Origin: Amorphophallus konjac
Taxonomy: Eukaryota > Streptophyta > Magnoliopsida > Alismatales > Araceae
Direction of reading: 5' to 3'
Assembly (NCBI GenBank): GCA_022559845.1
Contig: CM040118.1
Span: forward strand, 444,600,053 to 444,664,052
Length of the DNA stretch: 64,000 nucleotides
A program made the position numbers and the translations under genes. Below are positions 11,525 through 24,200 of the stretch, one piece after another. The stretch's first letter is position 1. The number at the start of each line of letters is the position of its first letter. The notes beneath the pieces are model-generated. The model worked only from the letters and a program-made list of their open reading frames with translations. It was not told the origin of the DNA and did not search any database.

Positions 11525-13926
11525 TGATGTGGCATAACCCAAGTATGACTAAGGTTGACTTGTTGGACCTCGGACCTAGACCCACAAGCATTCAAGATTG
11601 AGCAACGGACTCACACTAGCGGCTCACTCGTACGACACATGCAATCTCCCGAAGGCACCGGGGATGATGGCGAGGGTCCGAGGCAGAACCCAATGATTCT
11701 AAGTGGCTAAGTAGGCTTAGGCTAACCCCCAAAGGGTCTGGGATTCCCAACTTTGTGGGAGGCCGGCACGCCCGGGGCGTGGGATTGGGTAGCTCTCACT
11801 CAAGAGCCGCGGTGGGTACACAATCGAGTATATGCGGAATCGGACACTCTCTCACCGTCCGACGAGCATTCAAGGCGATACTAAACTTGCAAAATATAGG
11901 CCAGCAAGGGTTGTATCAGTCACTCACCTGATCGGTGTGAAAACACCGATCCCGTTCGAAGACGTGGGCGCGCCGGGAAGCGTGGGTATGAACCCGAACG
12001 CTGCGGCGATGGTGCTTGACCTGAAATTACAAAGAGTACAACACTACGCCTCTCGCAGGAGGGGTGATCTTGGGGTGGGGATTAAGCTAATTACATACAA
12101 AACTACCTCCACGCAGGGAGGGGCCTTCAGCCGGCCAAGCGGGGTGGGGGAGTTATGAAGAAAACCCGACGTTCTTAGCGTTGCCGGTTCTGCCAATCTT
12201 CAGAGTTGATGGATAGTGGGGCGGTGATGATGCTGCAAAAAATTCCACAGAGCTCAGAACTTGATGAGACTTACGCCAAAAGCTTCCCAACGGACCAAGG
12301 ATGATCTCTGAATTTTTACTGAGCTTGGTAAAGTCGTTTCTGGCCAGGGCAGAGTCTCGAACCGGACTGATTGGTTCTGCCTCTGTCTGGTGCAGAACAA
12401 TGTGGCCTGTTACAGAGGGTGCCACGATCTCTACCAAACTCTGATTGAGACGAGACCTGAACCGTTGGAACTGTGGTCGAGTCTTCTTTCCGTCGGCACC
12501 AACGGCGTGGTCGGCAGATGTCGGAGAAGACCAGGACGATCAGATGAGTAGAGGGGTGTCGGTTCTAGCTCTTGAAAATGGACCTGACAGATGTGGAGTG
12601 GAAAATTCGTAACTTTATATGCCAATGTCCAAATGCAGCTCTGCTTCTTGAGGATGAAAGAGGACTTGAGACGAAAGATTTTTTCTTAAGAACACTTGAT
12701 CTGAATCCCAAAAGGTTCGTCGTGGTCGATCTTCCACTCTCGTTCTGGTTCCCTGCCTGAGAGATCCTGCGCAGTCGAGGGAGAATCGCTCCTACCGGCA
12801 GCTCGGTGCTTGGAAGAAGATGAAACCACCTCTCCTAGAAAGCTCCTTGGAAGACCTTTCCAACGGTATATGCCATGCCACCAGAAGATGAGGGGAAGTG
12901 TCGGAGATGAAGCTGCTTCCAGGACCCGATCTTGCTGCCTGCGAACTGCTGATGGAGCTGCAACTTGGTGGTGGCAAATGGTGTAGGAATGGGGCAACTC
13001 AGCAAGAGGGAGGTTGGCTGATGGCTGGGGAAGATGGGAAGGACGTGGCTAGGGCTTCAGGGGGTCTGGAGTGGCAGGGATAGATGGAGAGGGGGGGCTG
13101 GAGCAGCTAGAGGTGGAGATGGGGGGTGGGTGTGCATTAGAGAGAGGGTGAGTGTGAGAGGAGGATGGGTGGCGGTCTTGGCTGTTGGGAGGGAGGGGAG
13201 TTCGACCTAGGGCTGGTTTGGGAGTGGATAGATGGGAGGGAGATTCAAAAATGGCCTTGGGAGGGGTCACTTCAGCCTTGGGAAGATGGAGAGGTGCTTA
13301 GGGAAGTGAATGGGGTAGGTGGTGGTTGGGAGATAGGGCTTAGATTGGTGGAGGGGCCTTGGGACTAGGAGGGGAGTTAATGGAGTGGTGTGGGGACTTG
13401 GGAGGAGTTAATGGGGAGGGAAAGAGTGAGAGAAGGTGGGTTGGAAGTGAGGAGAGAGAGAGGGGGGCGAATTTCTTCCCTAGGGAAGAGAGAGAGGGAG
13501 ATAAAGAGAGAGGGGGGGAGAGAGAATATCTTGTAGAAAGGGTGGGGGTGGAAGTGGATTCTAATCAAGTTCATTCATCAAAAGTTGTTACAATGAGAGG
13601 GAGGGGAGGCCTATTTATAGGCTCCATACTTTCATATGACCATAGTGACCCTGACAAACTAACTAATGACCACAGCAGTCCAAGGGAGGGGTGCCCCTAG
13701 GCCTAGCCCACTAGTTGGGCCGAATAGCTTAACTCACAAGACTTTGGTAGATAACCTACTAACCTAGGTACATGACTCAAATAATAGGAAAATCACATAG
13801 TTTAAGACTCAAATAAAATATAAAAAATACATGACTAGACTCACTAACACATGACGAACATAATGGCATAAGTCGACGATGATTCGAGCCTTAAAAAAAG
13901 TGGAGGGGCAAGGGATGCCCCCATCA
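11525..13926 (-). repeat. 3' LTR of nested chromovirus derivative
   Basis: 2402 bp, matching 16893-19293 with scattered substitutions. On the minus strand it starts TGATGGGGGCATCCC. A TATA box (CTATAAATAG, 13620-13611) is embedded in a GGCCTATTTATAGGC near-palindrome. A strongly purine-biased segment (13085-13560) follows, downstream in transcription. The chromodomain frame runs about 120 bp into this LTR. Confidence 0.93.
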
Positions 13927-14107
13927 TACCCCCGGGGTGGGGAGAACTCGACCCCGTCGAGTATGGGTCCGCCTGGCTGTCGTACCAGCTCCAGAATGTC
14001 GAGGTCAAGTCGCAGCAGGCCCTCCCGACTCGCCCAAGTATCCTCAATTGGGCGACGGTTCTTCCACCTCACCAAGTAGTGCTGATACACCCTGTGCCCG
14101 GTGATGG
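13809..14107 (-). pseudogene. Chromodomain and C-terminal tail running into the LTR
   Basis: The frame includes YLVRWKNRRPIEDTWASREG, a chromodomain core with the aromatic/Trp pattern used by chromovirus integrases to direct insertion. It then continues across the LTR boundary at 13926 and stops at 13809. There is a stop (TAA) just upstream at about 14113, separating it from the integrase C-terminal frame. Integrase tails that extend into the LTR are known in some chromoviruses. Confidence 0.75.
13927..13942 (-). other. Polypurine tract of nested element
   Basis: The minus strand reads CCCCACCCCGGGGGTA directly before the LTR at 13926. It is G/C-mixed rather than pure purine, so a weak or divergent PPT. 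Confidence 0.45.
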
Positions 14108-14152
14108 TACTTTACTCGTCCAGTATTGCCTCTATCTGCTCTTGTCGGCCTC

Positions 14153-14869
14153 TCAGGCTAGAAAGTGGAGTCCCACCGTGGGTGTCTCTCTCAAGGGGGG
14201 GGGGGGTAAAGGCTCGAGCTCCTCACTGGGTCCCACCGCGGGGCCTTTGTAGGGTACCAAGTCTGCCACAATGAAGGTAGGGTGTCTCCCAAAACCCTTA
14301 AGTAGGTCCAGCTCATAAGCATTATTACCAAGTAGACTCAGAACTCGAGAAGGTCCCGAACCCCGTGCCCTCAACTTGAAGGCAAGCCCCGAAAGGAGCC
14401 GCTCCGTTCTCACCATCACCGAGTTTCCCACGTGGTACTCACAGTGGCGCTGCCGAGCATCGGCCTGCCTTTTGTAAGTTACATTGCTCTTTCCTATATG
14501 CTTGTGGATGACATCAGGCAACTTTGAGGGGTGGTGCATAATGGACTTTGTGAATGAAGATTTCCAAGATTCCGAACTCTCAAAAATGGACTTATCATGC
14601 CTATGCTTGATTAGAATGGGAGGACCTGGGCATCCATATGTGGATCTATCACGTAAGTGGTAACAATCAAGCTTGCTGGACGAGGGAGGCCCTGGGCACC
14701 CACAAGTGAACCTATCATGCATAAGTGTGACCAATGTTGGGGAACCATGACATCCAAGGATACTCCTATCATTCATAAGACCAATGTTGAGTTGGGGAGG
14801 ACCATTACACCCAAATAGGGACCACTCATGCTTCCTACTTGACATGAATGGACCCAACTTTCTAATCAT
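14153..14869 (-). pseudogene. Integrase C-terminal (GPY/F-like) fragment fused to short Cys/Pro repeats
   Basis: The C-terminal half resembles the integrase end of chromoviruses: ADARQRHCEYHVGNSVMV, then GPSRVLSLLGNNAYELDL (a GPY/F-like module) and HPTFIVADLVPYKGP. The N-terminal half (about residues 14-90) is a degenerate repeat of roughly 20 residues with the pattern HDRS..GCPGPP, four or five copies, unlike any integrase. The repeat probably arose from DNA-level tandem duplication after loss of the pol core. No function is proposed for it. Confidence 0.7.
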
Positions 14870-15036
14870 GCCAAGTGGTGTGTTGTGCCAAGACTTATGT
14901 ACTCCTATCCCAAAGATGTCTTTGATGTGTATGGGTGGGGAATGGCCTTTGAACTTCCATGTGAAAGGGTCAAAGGGATCTAGGAAGGTGGATATTATGG
15001 AGAGGAGCTCTTCCTTGCTTCCTAGGTATATGTCGC

Positions 15037-16782
15037 CTATGGCATGGTTCCCTTTGTGTGGCTTGAGTCTTGGAAGAGGTGGGCATGGTCCAACATGGTG
15101 GGTCGGGAAAGGTGGGTTGTGGGTAAGGTGGGTGGGTCATATGGGTAACTAGGCTCCCTTTGGAAGGGAACGAAGGGGTCGTGGATTAGGCTTCCTAGGG
15201 AGAAGTGCCCTATGTTCTCAAGGTCTTCACAAGGTGGGTTTTCCTCATCTATTAGGATGATTGGGCCGGTGTAGTGAGTGGGTGGGTTGGCCAATGTCCT
15301 TGGGATCTCAATGGTAGGGGAGTGGATTGTGATGGGTTCTTCCTTCATGGGGAGAAGGAGGATGATCTCACTAGTGCAGTGGCCTCTCGTGTAGATAGTA
15401 GTGATGGAGCCAAAGGTAGGGCAAGTGAAGTTAATGGTGCTAGGCCTTGGCGACTCCCTAGCTAGCAGACCGGTCAAGTGGACTTGCCAGTATAGGCAAT
15501 ACACTAAGTCTCCCAAATGTTCTACAAGATAGGAGGTTTGATAGGTGATATGGGGAGGCCGGAGGGACACTAGTTGGGTTTGGTGTCTCATGGCTAGGAG
15601 GTATGGGTTCAAGTCATGGAGGGTGGGGTTTTGTTTTAGCCATTGGAGTATGGTTTCATCCATGATGAGGGTGTGTGGCTCTAGTGTACTTGGAGGAGGA
15701 GGGATGGGTGAGACATGTGGCTCTTGGATTTTGCCTATGGTAGGAGGTGGATCTCGATTGGCAACCACCCTCACTTGGGTGGGTGTGGGGGTCACAATTC
15801 TCAAGGATAGTGGAGTAGGAAGGTTTATGGTAAGTGGGTTGGTGATAGCCGGCAATGTGCGCGCCTGGGGAAGTGGGTAAGGGTGGATTGGGGTTGGGAT
15901 AGGTAGGGGAAGTAGTGGGGGCCGAGGATATGGTGGGGTTGGGGTTGGGAGTGGGAGATGGGTTGGGTGAGAAGTGTTGGTCTTAAGAGGTGTGACTTTT
16001 TGGGGGGATGATGGAGGGGTAGTGGTGGATTCCAAGGGATTTTGTAGGGTATGAATTTGGTGAGGGGTTTTGGGTTGGGGAGTGGTGGACATTATGGGTT
16101 TTGGTGAAGGGGTGGACATGGGGCCCAATTGGGTTTGTGGAGCTATGGTTGTGGTGAGGACTGGTAGATAGGGTGTAGATGTGGTGGTCGGGGTAGGATA
16201 GATGGGAAGTTGTGGGGAATGGGAGATTATGGTCATGGGTTGGCCAGGAGGGGGTGAAGGAGTTGAAGTGCTCCTTAGGCTTTGGTGTTTTGAGTAGGAG
16301 GGGGAAACATATATAGCCCTAAGTTGTTCTTTCATGTCTCCCCAAGTGGTGATGGAAGCTTCCCTTCTAAGCACCCTTATCCCGACAATTTGCAACCATT
16401 GAGTTTGGGCACGTTTAGAAAGTTGCATTTTGGCAAATTGGGCCTTCTCTTCTTCGGTCATTGGATACTAAGTGAAATAATGGTCCATGGAAGCCTCCCA
16501 TTCTAAATACTCATTAGGATGAGTCCCATCAAAGGTGAGAGGTGAGGGAGGAGCCCTACTATCATTCATCCTTGGGGCGGGCCAATTTTCTTCTAGTTGG
16601 TCAAGTCGTCTAGATAGGTTATCAAGCTTGCCATTGGCATGGGTCAAGGTTTTCATGAGGTAACTGACGTGGCCAGGGAAGTCATGGGTGTTAGTGGTAG
16701 GTATCCCTTGGGGTTTTGGATTCATAGTGGGATTGGAAGATGAAGTATTGGGTTGATAGTGAGTACCACTACGAGTGGTCAT
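15037..16782 (-). pseudogene. gag of nested element with Pro/Thr-rich extension
   Basis: It starts at 16782 with TTRSGTHYQPNTSSS and continues FDGTHPNEYLEWEASMDHYFT, a gypsy gag N-terminus. An in-frame TAG at 16470-16468 interrupts it, probably from TGG. The same frame then resumes with TEEEKAQFAKMQLSKRAQTQW, a gag core, and passes into about 330 residues of Pro/Thr/Ser-rich low-complexity sequence ending at 15037. No zinc knuckle, protease or RT is visible. It may still supply a partial capsid-like protein if the TAG is ignored, but I would not assume so. Confidence 0.75.
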
Positions 16783-16878
16783 GCAAGGTTGGGTGGGCTA
16801 TGCACGGGTGTGCGGATGCACCTATGACCTAGTATGATGATGACCCAAGACTAGACTTGTGAGGACATGCCTATGACC

Positions 16879-16890
16879 GCTCTGATATCA
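16879..16890 (-). other. Primer binding site of nested element
   Basis: The minus strand reads TGATATCAGAGC two bases after the 5' LTR end. It matches the initiator tRNA-Met 3'-end pattern TGGTATCAGAGC except for G to A at the third base. Confidence 0.8.
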
Positions 16891-16892
16891 TT

Positions 16893-19293
16893 TGATGTGG
16901 CACAACCCAAGTATGACTAAGGTTGACTTGTTGGACCTCGGACCTAGACCCACAAGCATTCAAGATTGAGCAACGGACTCACACTAGCGGCTCACTCGTA
17001 CGACACATGCAATCTCCCGAAGGCACCGGGGATGATGGCGAGGGTCCGAGGCAGAACCCAATGATTCTAAGTGGCTAAGTCGGCTTAGGCTAACCCCCAA
17101 AGGGTCTGGGATTCCCAACTTTGTGGGAGGCCGGCACGCCCGGGGCGTGGGATTGGGTAGCTCTCACTCACGAGCCGCGGTGGGTACACAATCGAGTATA
17201 TGCGGAATCGGCCACTCTCTCACCGTCCGACGAGCATTCAAGGTGATACTAAACTTGTAAAATATAGGCCAGCAAGGGTTGTATCAGTCACTCACCTGAT
17301 CGGTGTGAAAACACCGATCCCGTTCGAAGACGTGGGCGCGCCGGGAAGCGTGGGTATGAACCCGAACGCTGCGGCGATGGTGCTTGACCTAAAATTGCAA
17401 AGAGTACAACACTATGCCTCTCACAGGAGGGGTGATCTTGGGGTGGGGATTAAGCTAATTACATAAAAAACTACCTCCATGCAGGGAGGGGCCTTCAGTC
17501 GGCCAAGCGGGGTGGGGGAGTTATGAAGAAAACCCGACGTTCGGAGCGTTGCCGGTTCTGCCAATCTTCAGAGTTGCTGGATAGTGGGACGGTGATGATG
17601 CTGCAAAAAATTCCCAGAGCTCAGAACTTGATGAGACTTGTGCCAAAAGCTTCCCAACGGACCAAGGATGATCTCTGAATTTTTGTTGAGCCTGGTAAAG
17701 TCGTTGCTGGCCGGGGCAGAGTCTGGAACCGGACTGATTGGTTCTGCCTCTATCTGGTGCAGAACAATGTGGCCTGTTGCAGAGGGTGCCACGATCTCTA
17801 CCAAACTCTGATTGAGACGAGACCTGAACCGTTGGAACCGTGGTCGAGTCTTCTTTCCGTTTGCACCAACGGCGTGGTCGGCAGATGTCGGAGAAGACCG
17901 AGATGATAAGATGAGTAGAGGGGTGTCGGTTCTGGCTCCTGAAAACTGACATGATAGACTTGGAGTAGAAAATTCGTAACTTTAGATGTCAATGTCCAAA
18001 TGCAGATCTGCTTCTTGAGGATGAAAGAGGACTTGAGAGGAAAGATGTTTTCTGAAGAACACTTGATCTGAATCCCAAAAGGTTCGTCGTGTTCGAGCTT
18101 CCACTCTCGTTCTGGTTCCCTGCCTGAGAGATCATACGCAGTCGAGGGAGAATCGCTCCTACCGGCAGCTCGGTGCTTGGTAAGAAGATGGAACCACCTC
18201 GCCTAGAAAGCTCCTTGGAAGACCTTTCCAACGGTATATGCCATGCCACCAGAAGATGAGGGGAAGTGTCGGAGATGAGCTGCTTCCAGGACCCGATCTT
18301 GCTGCCTGCGAACTGCTGATGGAGCTGCAACTTGGTGGTGGCAAATGGTGTAGGAATGGGGCAACTCAGCAAGAGGGAGGTTGGATGATGGCTGGGGAAG
18401 ATGGGAAGGACGTGGCTAGGGCTTCAGGGGGTCTGGAGTGGCAGGGATAGATGGAGAGGGGGGGCTGGAGCAGCTAGAGGTGGAGATGGGGGGTGGGTGT
18501 TCATTAGAGAGAGGGTGAGTGTGAGAGGAGGATGGGGGCGGTCTTGGCTGTTGGGAGGGAGGGGAGTTCGACCTAGGGCTGGTTTGGGAGTGGATAGATG
18601 GGAGGGAGATTCAAAAATGGCCTTGGGAGGGGTCACTTCAGCCTTGGGAAGATGGAGAGGTGCTTAGGGAAGTGAATGGGGTAGGTGGTGGTTGGGAGAT
18701 AGGGCTTAGATTGGTGGAGGGGCCTTGGGACTAGGAGGGAAGTTAATGGAGTGGTGTGGGGACTTGGGAGGAGTTAATGGGGAGGGAAAGAGTGAGAGAA
18801 GGTGGGTTGGAAGTGAGGAGAGAGAGAGGGGGGCGAATTTCTTCCCTAGGGAAGAGAGAGAGGGAGATAAAGAGAGAGGGGGGGGAGAGAGAATATCTTG
18901 TAGAAAGGGTGGGGGTGGAAGTGGATTCTAATCAAGTTCATTCATCAAAAGTTGTTACAATGAGAGGGAGGGGAGGCCTATTTATAGGCTCCATACTTTC
19001 ATATGACCATAGTGACCCTGACAAACTAACTAATGACCACAGCAGTCCAAGGGAGGGGTGCCCCTGGGCCTAGCCAACTAGTTGGGCCCAATAGCTTAAC
19101 TCACAAGACTTTGGTAGATAACCTACTAACCTAGGTACATGACTCAAATAATAGGAAAATTACATGGTTTAAGACTCAAATAAAATATAAAAATTACATG
19201 ACTAGACTCACAAACACATGACGAACATAATGGCATAAGTCGACGACGATTCGAGCCTCAAAAAAAGTGGGCGGTCAAGGGATGCCCCCATCA
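16893..19293 (-). repeat. 5' LTR of nested chromovirus derivative
   Basis: 2401 bp, colinear with 11525-13926. Its TATA box is at 18987-18978. The outer end abuts the GGCTC target duplication at 19294. Confidence 0.93.
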
Positions 19294-19298
19294 GGCTC

Positions 19299-21027
19299 CC
19301 TAGTGGGAAGTACTTGTACGAATGAAACCCTTCTCGAGCAATTCCATCAACTGTTGCTTTAATTCTCTCAGTACCGCTGGAGACATACGATAAGGAGCCT
19401 TGGAAATAGGAGATGTGCCAGGAATGAGATCAATAGAGAAGATAACTTCCCGCTCAGGCGGAAGTCCTAGTAGTTCCTCTGGAAAGACATCAGGAAAATC
19501 TCGGACAACAGAAATGGCCTTAATCTCAATCTGCTGCTCAGGGGTTGCACAGGCAAAGGCTAGAAAAGCCTCGCATCCTCGTCTCATCAGTTTATCAGCT
19601 CGAAGAGCCGAGATAAGTGATACGGAGTTATGGTGCTTAACTCCCACAAAAGAAAGTCTCGGGTGCCTAGTAAAAGACACAGAGCTAGAACTGTAGTGAA
19701 CACCTGCCTCATATCTAGCTAACCAATCTGCTCCTATGATTACATCATAATACTTCATGTCCATGCAAATTAAATCAGCTGGTAAATTCTGTTCATCAAT
19801 CATAACCTTACTAGAAGGATAGAAATACTGAATTGCCGATCTAAAACCAATAGGCGTTGAGATTTTTAACAGAGAATTCATCAAAACAGGTTCCACAGCT
19901 AAAGACTTAGCAAATCTCTGAGAAATAAATGAATGTGTGGCACCAGTATCAAAAAGAACAAATGCTGGCTTGTCGAGTATAATAAGAGTACCTTCGACGA
20001 GTCCACCATCCTCGGCGGTTCCTGCTTCATCTGTGTGCAAAGCTTGGAGCTTGCCTTGTGGCCTTTTGATGCCTTGTGGTTTTGTCGGGGTAGCTTGCTC
20101 CGATAAAAGAGGACAATTAGGGATACGGTGCTCCTTACTTCCACATCGCAAACAGGCGCCCAGCTTGCGCCAGCACTCCTCCATCTTTTGACCAGGACGA
20201 TCACAAAACTTGCACACGCCCTTGAATGGAACAATAGGGCCAGACTTCTTATTTTCATGCTTCGGCATCTTGCCCTTCCACGATCCAGAACCACTCCACG
20301 AACCAGGCCCACTAATAGGCCTCTTCCTGCCATACCTGGGTTTGATATTCCCGGAACCCGTAGGTTGTTCCTTCTTTGTGCCTTTTCCACGGATTCTCTC
20401 CGTCATTTCTAAAGTGTCTTCCAGGACTTGAGCTTTCCTCACCATCTCGGAATAAGTCAAAATTTCCATCGGTGCCAGTTGATTGATATAATGCAGCCTC
20501 AGTCCATTAAGAAAGCGCTTAGCCTTCATTTTCTCGGTGGATATTAAGTGAGTAGCATAACGAGAAAGCTGAGAAAACTGAGCTTCATATTCTGCCACAG
20601 ATAAACTTCGCTGCTTCAAAGCCGCGAACTCCGCTGCCTTCTTCTCTTGAACTCTATCAGAAAAATATTTGCCATTGAAGAATTCCTCGAACTCCTCCCA
20701 TGTGACTTGCTGCTCACCGAGGGTCGCCTTTACCGATTCCCACCATGTCCTTGCATCACGTTCCAGTTGAAAGGTCGAGAGAAGGACACGTTCTTGATTG
20801 CTACATTGCATTACTTCAAATATCCTTCCCCTCTCGTCCAGCCAATGCTCGACTTCATCAGGATCAGTCGAGCCACCAAATCTCGGTGGATTCATTCCCC
20901 GAAAGTTCCGATATAAATCACCAGTGCCATGGTGTGCAGCTCCTGCTTGGGCCGCTTGTTGCAAGGCCTAAGTAAGGCCTTGAACCGTACGCTGCAAGTT
21001 CCTCCATTCCGCACGATCAGCTGCCAT
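19299..21027 (-). pseudogene. Tekay-like gag, protease and start of RT
   Basis: The gag ATG is most likely at 21027, as in the relative at 56955. A TAG at 20970-20968 (CAG to TAG) stops it after 19 codons, and the open frame from 20964 is otherwise long (554 codons). Domains by residue of that frame: retrotransposon gag about 45-170, two zinc knuckles at 251-264 and 271-284, aspartic protease FDTGATHSF at 338-346, and RT N-terminus from about 485. The first knuckle has Gln where the relative has the metal-binding His (CX2CX4QX4C); the second is intact. The frame ends at the nested insertion, mid-RT, and resumes at 11524. Confidence 0.92.
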
Positions 21028-21238
21028 TGCAAAAGCCTACACGTGGAATAGATCACTTAGGTTCATTAAGATAGATAACATTACAATTAAGGTATTAACT
21101 CAACCCAAGTCTCTACCCGAATCTCACCAGGTCGGGTCCTTAGACTTATACCAAGGTTATGGGTCCTATGATAACACTTAGAACCCTATAACTTGGAAAA
21201 CCTAGAACTTTTAGGGAAACCTAGGAATATTAAACCTA

Positions 21239-21251
21239 GGCTCTGATACCA
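21239..21251 (-). other. Primer binding site of Tekay-like element (initiator tRNA-Met type)
   Basis: The minus strand reads TGGTATCAGAGCC seven bases after the 5' LTR end, the standard complement to the 3' end of plant initiator tRNA-Met. Confidence 0.92.
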
Positions 21252-21258
21252 ACTAAAC

Positions 21259-24200
21259 TGTCACGTCCCAACGCGGAATATCGGGACGTACAGTTAGAAA
21301 CCAGCTAGAGATAATATTAATATGCTAAACTAAGCAATCGTACAGGTGCTATGGAAAGAAGTACTTCTATTGATCAAGAAAGACTCCATGTTTTATTACA
21401 ATAACCATCAATGCTTAAACACGATCAACCATAACTTTCAAACTGATTCTAATACAATAACTAACTCCCAAAGGGTAAATAAAGTGCTAACACAACACTA
21501 AGGAGTAACTAATGTAAACAACTATGCCAACTCGGCATCTACTAACAGGTACACTCAAGGGTATCACTCCTGTCCCTCCCCTTCAGTATGTGCATCGTCA
21601 CCTAAATAGCCTGGAAAGGGGGAAAACAACTATATGAGCTAACACTCAGTAGATAGTAACAGGCAAGTTTACATGATTAACTGATTAGTTACATTTTCAT
21701 ATGCAGTGACAAGAAAAGAAATAACTGACTAGACGATAAGACAGCGTAATATAAGATCTTGCAAGGTCAAGAAATATATGATGACAAGAATTAACAAGAA
21801 TATCAAGTACAAGAATGTTCAATAGGAAATTGAAATATAGAATTGGCCAACAAACAAGTATTTTAAACATCAAGTCAAGCACGATAAAGTAACAAGAGAT
21901 TTTCTATCGTAGACGTCATGCTGATCATGCACTCGGTGCAATACCTCACCATGTCATTACAAACTCCCATGGGCACAAGTACTTTTCGTGCGCTCTCCCC
22001 AGGACCAGACCGGGCCCTTATGATGCGTTGTCATTGATTTGTTGGATTCAAGATCTCAAGCTTTGTCTAGACATTTAATCAAGTTTAATGGCCAATTAAT
22101 CAGAGGACTTTCTGTCAAAAGTATGAGATTTAAGGACTAACATGTCCTAGGATTCATTAACTTAAAAACTCAGTATACGGTCACTTCTGGGCCGTTTGAC
22201 AGGACATACGGCAACTACTGGCCGCATTACAAGAGCTGGACCAAACTCAGTCCACGAGGTCAAGAATGAACGGTTGACAGTGTGACGTTCAGGTAAGTAA
22301 GCAATACGTGACCTTAAGACACAATTACGATACTTATACGGACTACACTAGACCGTTCATGGAGACAAGCAGTCAACTATGGGCTGCTCATGTGCTGATT
22401 AGCCCAAGTTGATCCGTGACTTATAACTCAGCGATTTGGTCACGAATTTCCAGGTTGTAGCCGGGTCATACGGGTCTCAAAATGGCGGATTCTAACTCGC
22501 CGGATAGAGTGTCCGGGTAGAATCGTACTAAGGGACAACAATTTAGGCTTAATGGCCGTAGTGCCATATAGATTGTTAGTGTGCTATTAGTCTATTCTAC
22601 CTGGGTATAAGGGCTTTTAATTGATTTCCTAACAGCCATTTCAAAATACCGTGATTCGTGAATTATTATAATCTCAATTTCAAGAGATAAGTTAATTACA
22701 AGATTGTAACTCAAGATACTAGAACAAGCCAATAATGACAATAGACAGTAATACAAGACAACAATTTACTTTCAAAATTACCATTTTATTATATGGGTTT
22801 CTAATTAACCATTTGTGTGCGTTGAAGTGGAGATAGTAATCGGAATGGTTTATACACTTGGACCATTTCTTCAATTTTGGATTGAGGAACACCGGCTTAA
22901 ATTGAGATCATAGGATTGCGTGTAAGGGTCATTGGTTCCTCAAAATATGGTTTTCAATTGGACTAGGCTTGAATGGGTCGATCCCCTCACAGTTCGGATC
23001 GATCCTCGGGTCAAAAACTAGTCTACCGGGTCTGTCAGTCTATGGGTCGACCCATTGGGTTGACCCCTGGAAAACCAGGGGTTTGCTTGTGTATGGATCG
23101 ACCCCTGGGGTCGACCCCTGCACAGACAGACTGATGTCTGCTGTTTGGGTCGACCCAATGGGTCGACCCCCGCACGTCTGCAGTTAGGGTCGACCCAATG
23201 TGTCGACCCCCGCACGCCTGCTGTTTGGGTCGACCCCATGGGTCGATTCTTGCGCAGCTACTGTTTGGGTCGACCCAATAGGTCGACCCTCGCGCAGACA
23301 GACTCTTGTCTGTGTATGGGTCGACCCAAGTTCGCAGATGCGAACGTGACTTCCGGAAACCCATGAATCTCACCCAATTGGGGTCTAATTGGACTGAGAT
23401 CTTAACCCCATGCCCCTAGGTTCTTGATGAACATATTAGGGTCATATTACAAGGGTTAGGAATACTAAATTCACCGCAAAACCAATCGAAATCACAACCT
23501 TTCTAGGAAGAACACTTAAAAACCTAGTCTTAGCATGCTTCTAATCAAACACGAAATGCTCTAAGCATGGTCAATAAAAATTGGGGCTTTCTATGCCAAA
23601 TGATAGATAACATGCTGATGATTACAACCATATACATTAATTAGAGTTGGGTCTGTTATCATCTACCTGAATCGAAGAGAGATTTAGAAGTTAGAACGAA
23701 GAATGCCCGATTGACAGCCCTTCACTATTTCCATAAGATCTCCCTCCACACCTAATAGAATTTGGGGCTTTTACTACCAATGGAAAGAGCTCTCCGAGAG
23801 GATCAAAATGGTATACTCATGTGCAGATTTTGGTCAAGGGTACCTACCTTAATCGAAGGAACGAAGAAGAAGGAAGGAGGACGACGGGATGCCGACACAC
23901 CTCCACTAATCTCCCGAGATCTCCCTGGATCGATCTCCACTGCGGACGCTGCTACTACCAAAGGATTCTAGGGTTGAAGAGCTTTATTTTTATAGATCAC
24001 ACACCTTCTGGGGCCTTCGGTGCTAGGAGAATTTGTCGATGCAAGGTGAGTGTTTGAAACGGCGTCGAAATGTTTGACCTAACCCATGCATGACCAAATG
24101 CTTCCCATACGATAAAAATTTCATGGCATTATGAGAGGGGAAATGACCCTCTCTTTAATACCTTTCATTTGCCTCTGGAATCACCTAATTTGGTTGAGAA

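Larger units (their letters stand above)
11525..19293 (-). mobile_element. Non-autonomous chromovirus derivative nested in RT of Tekay-like element
   Basis: The ends are TGATG...CATCA, with GGCTC duplicated at 11520-11524 and 19294-19298. LTRs are 11525-13926 and 16893-19293. The primer site 16879-16890 reads TGATATCAGAGC on the minus strand, a one-base variant of the initiator Met motif. The 3-kb interior has a gag start, a long Pro/Thr-rich frame, an integrase C-terminus and a chromodomain. Protease, RT, RNase H and the integrase core are missing, so it needed a helper element. A purine-rich PPT (13927-13942) abuts the 3' LTR. The exact chromovirus clade (CRM, Galadriel or Reina-like) is unresolved. 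Confidence 0.92.

Noticed and set aside
11832..12158. Plus-strand 108-residue frame, repeated at 17200-17466
   Set aside because: It lies in both LTR copies of the nested element, antisense to transcription, and has no recognisable domain.
13085..13570. Several frames in purine-rich sequence, repeated at 18450-18940
   Set aside because: Low-complexity G/A tract of the nested LTR; frames are compositional artefacts.
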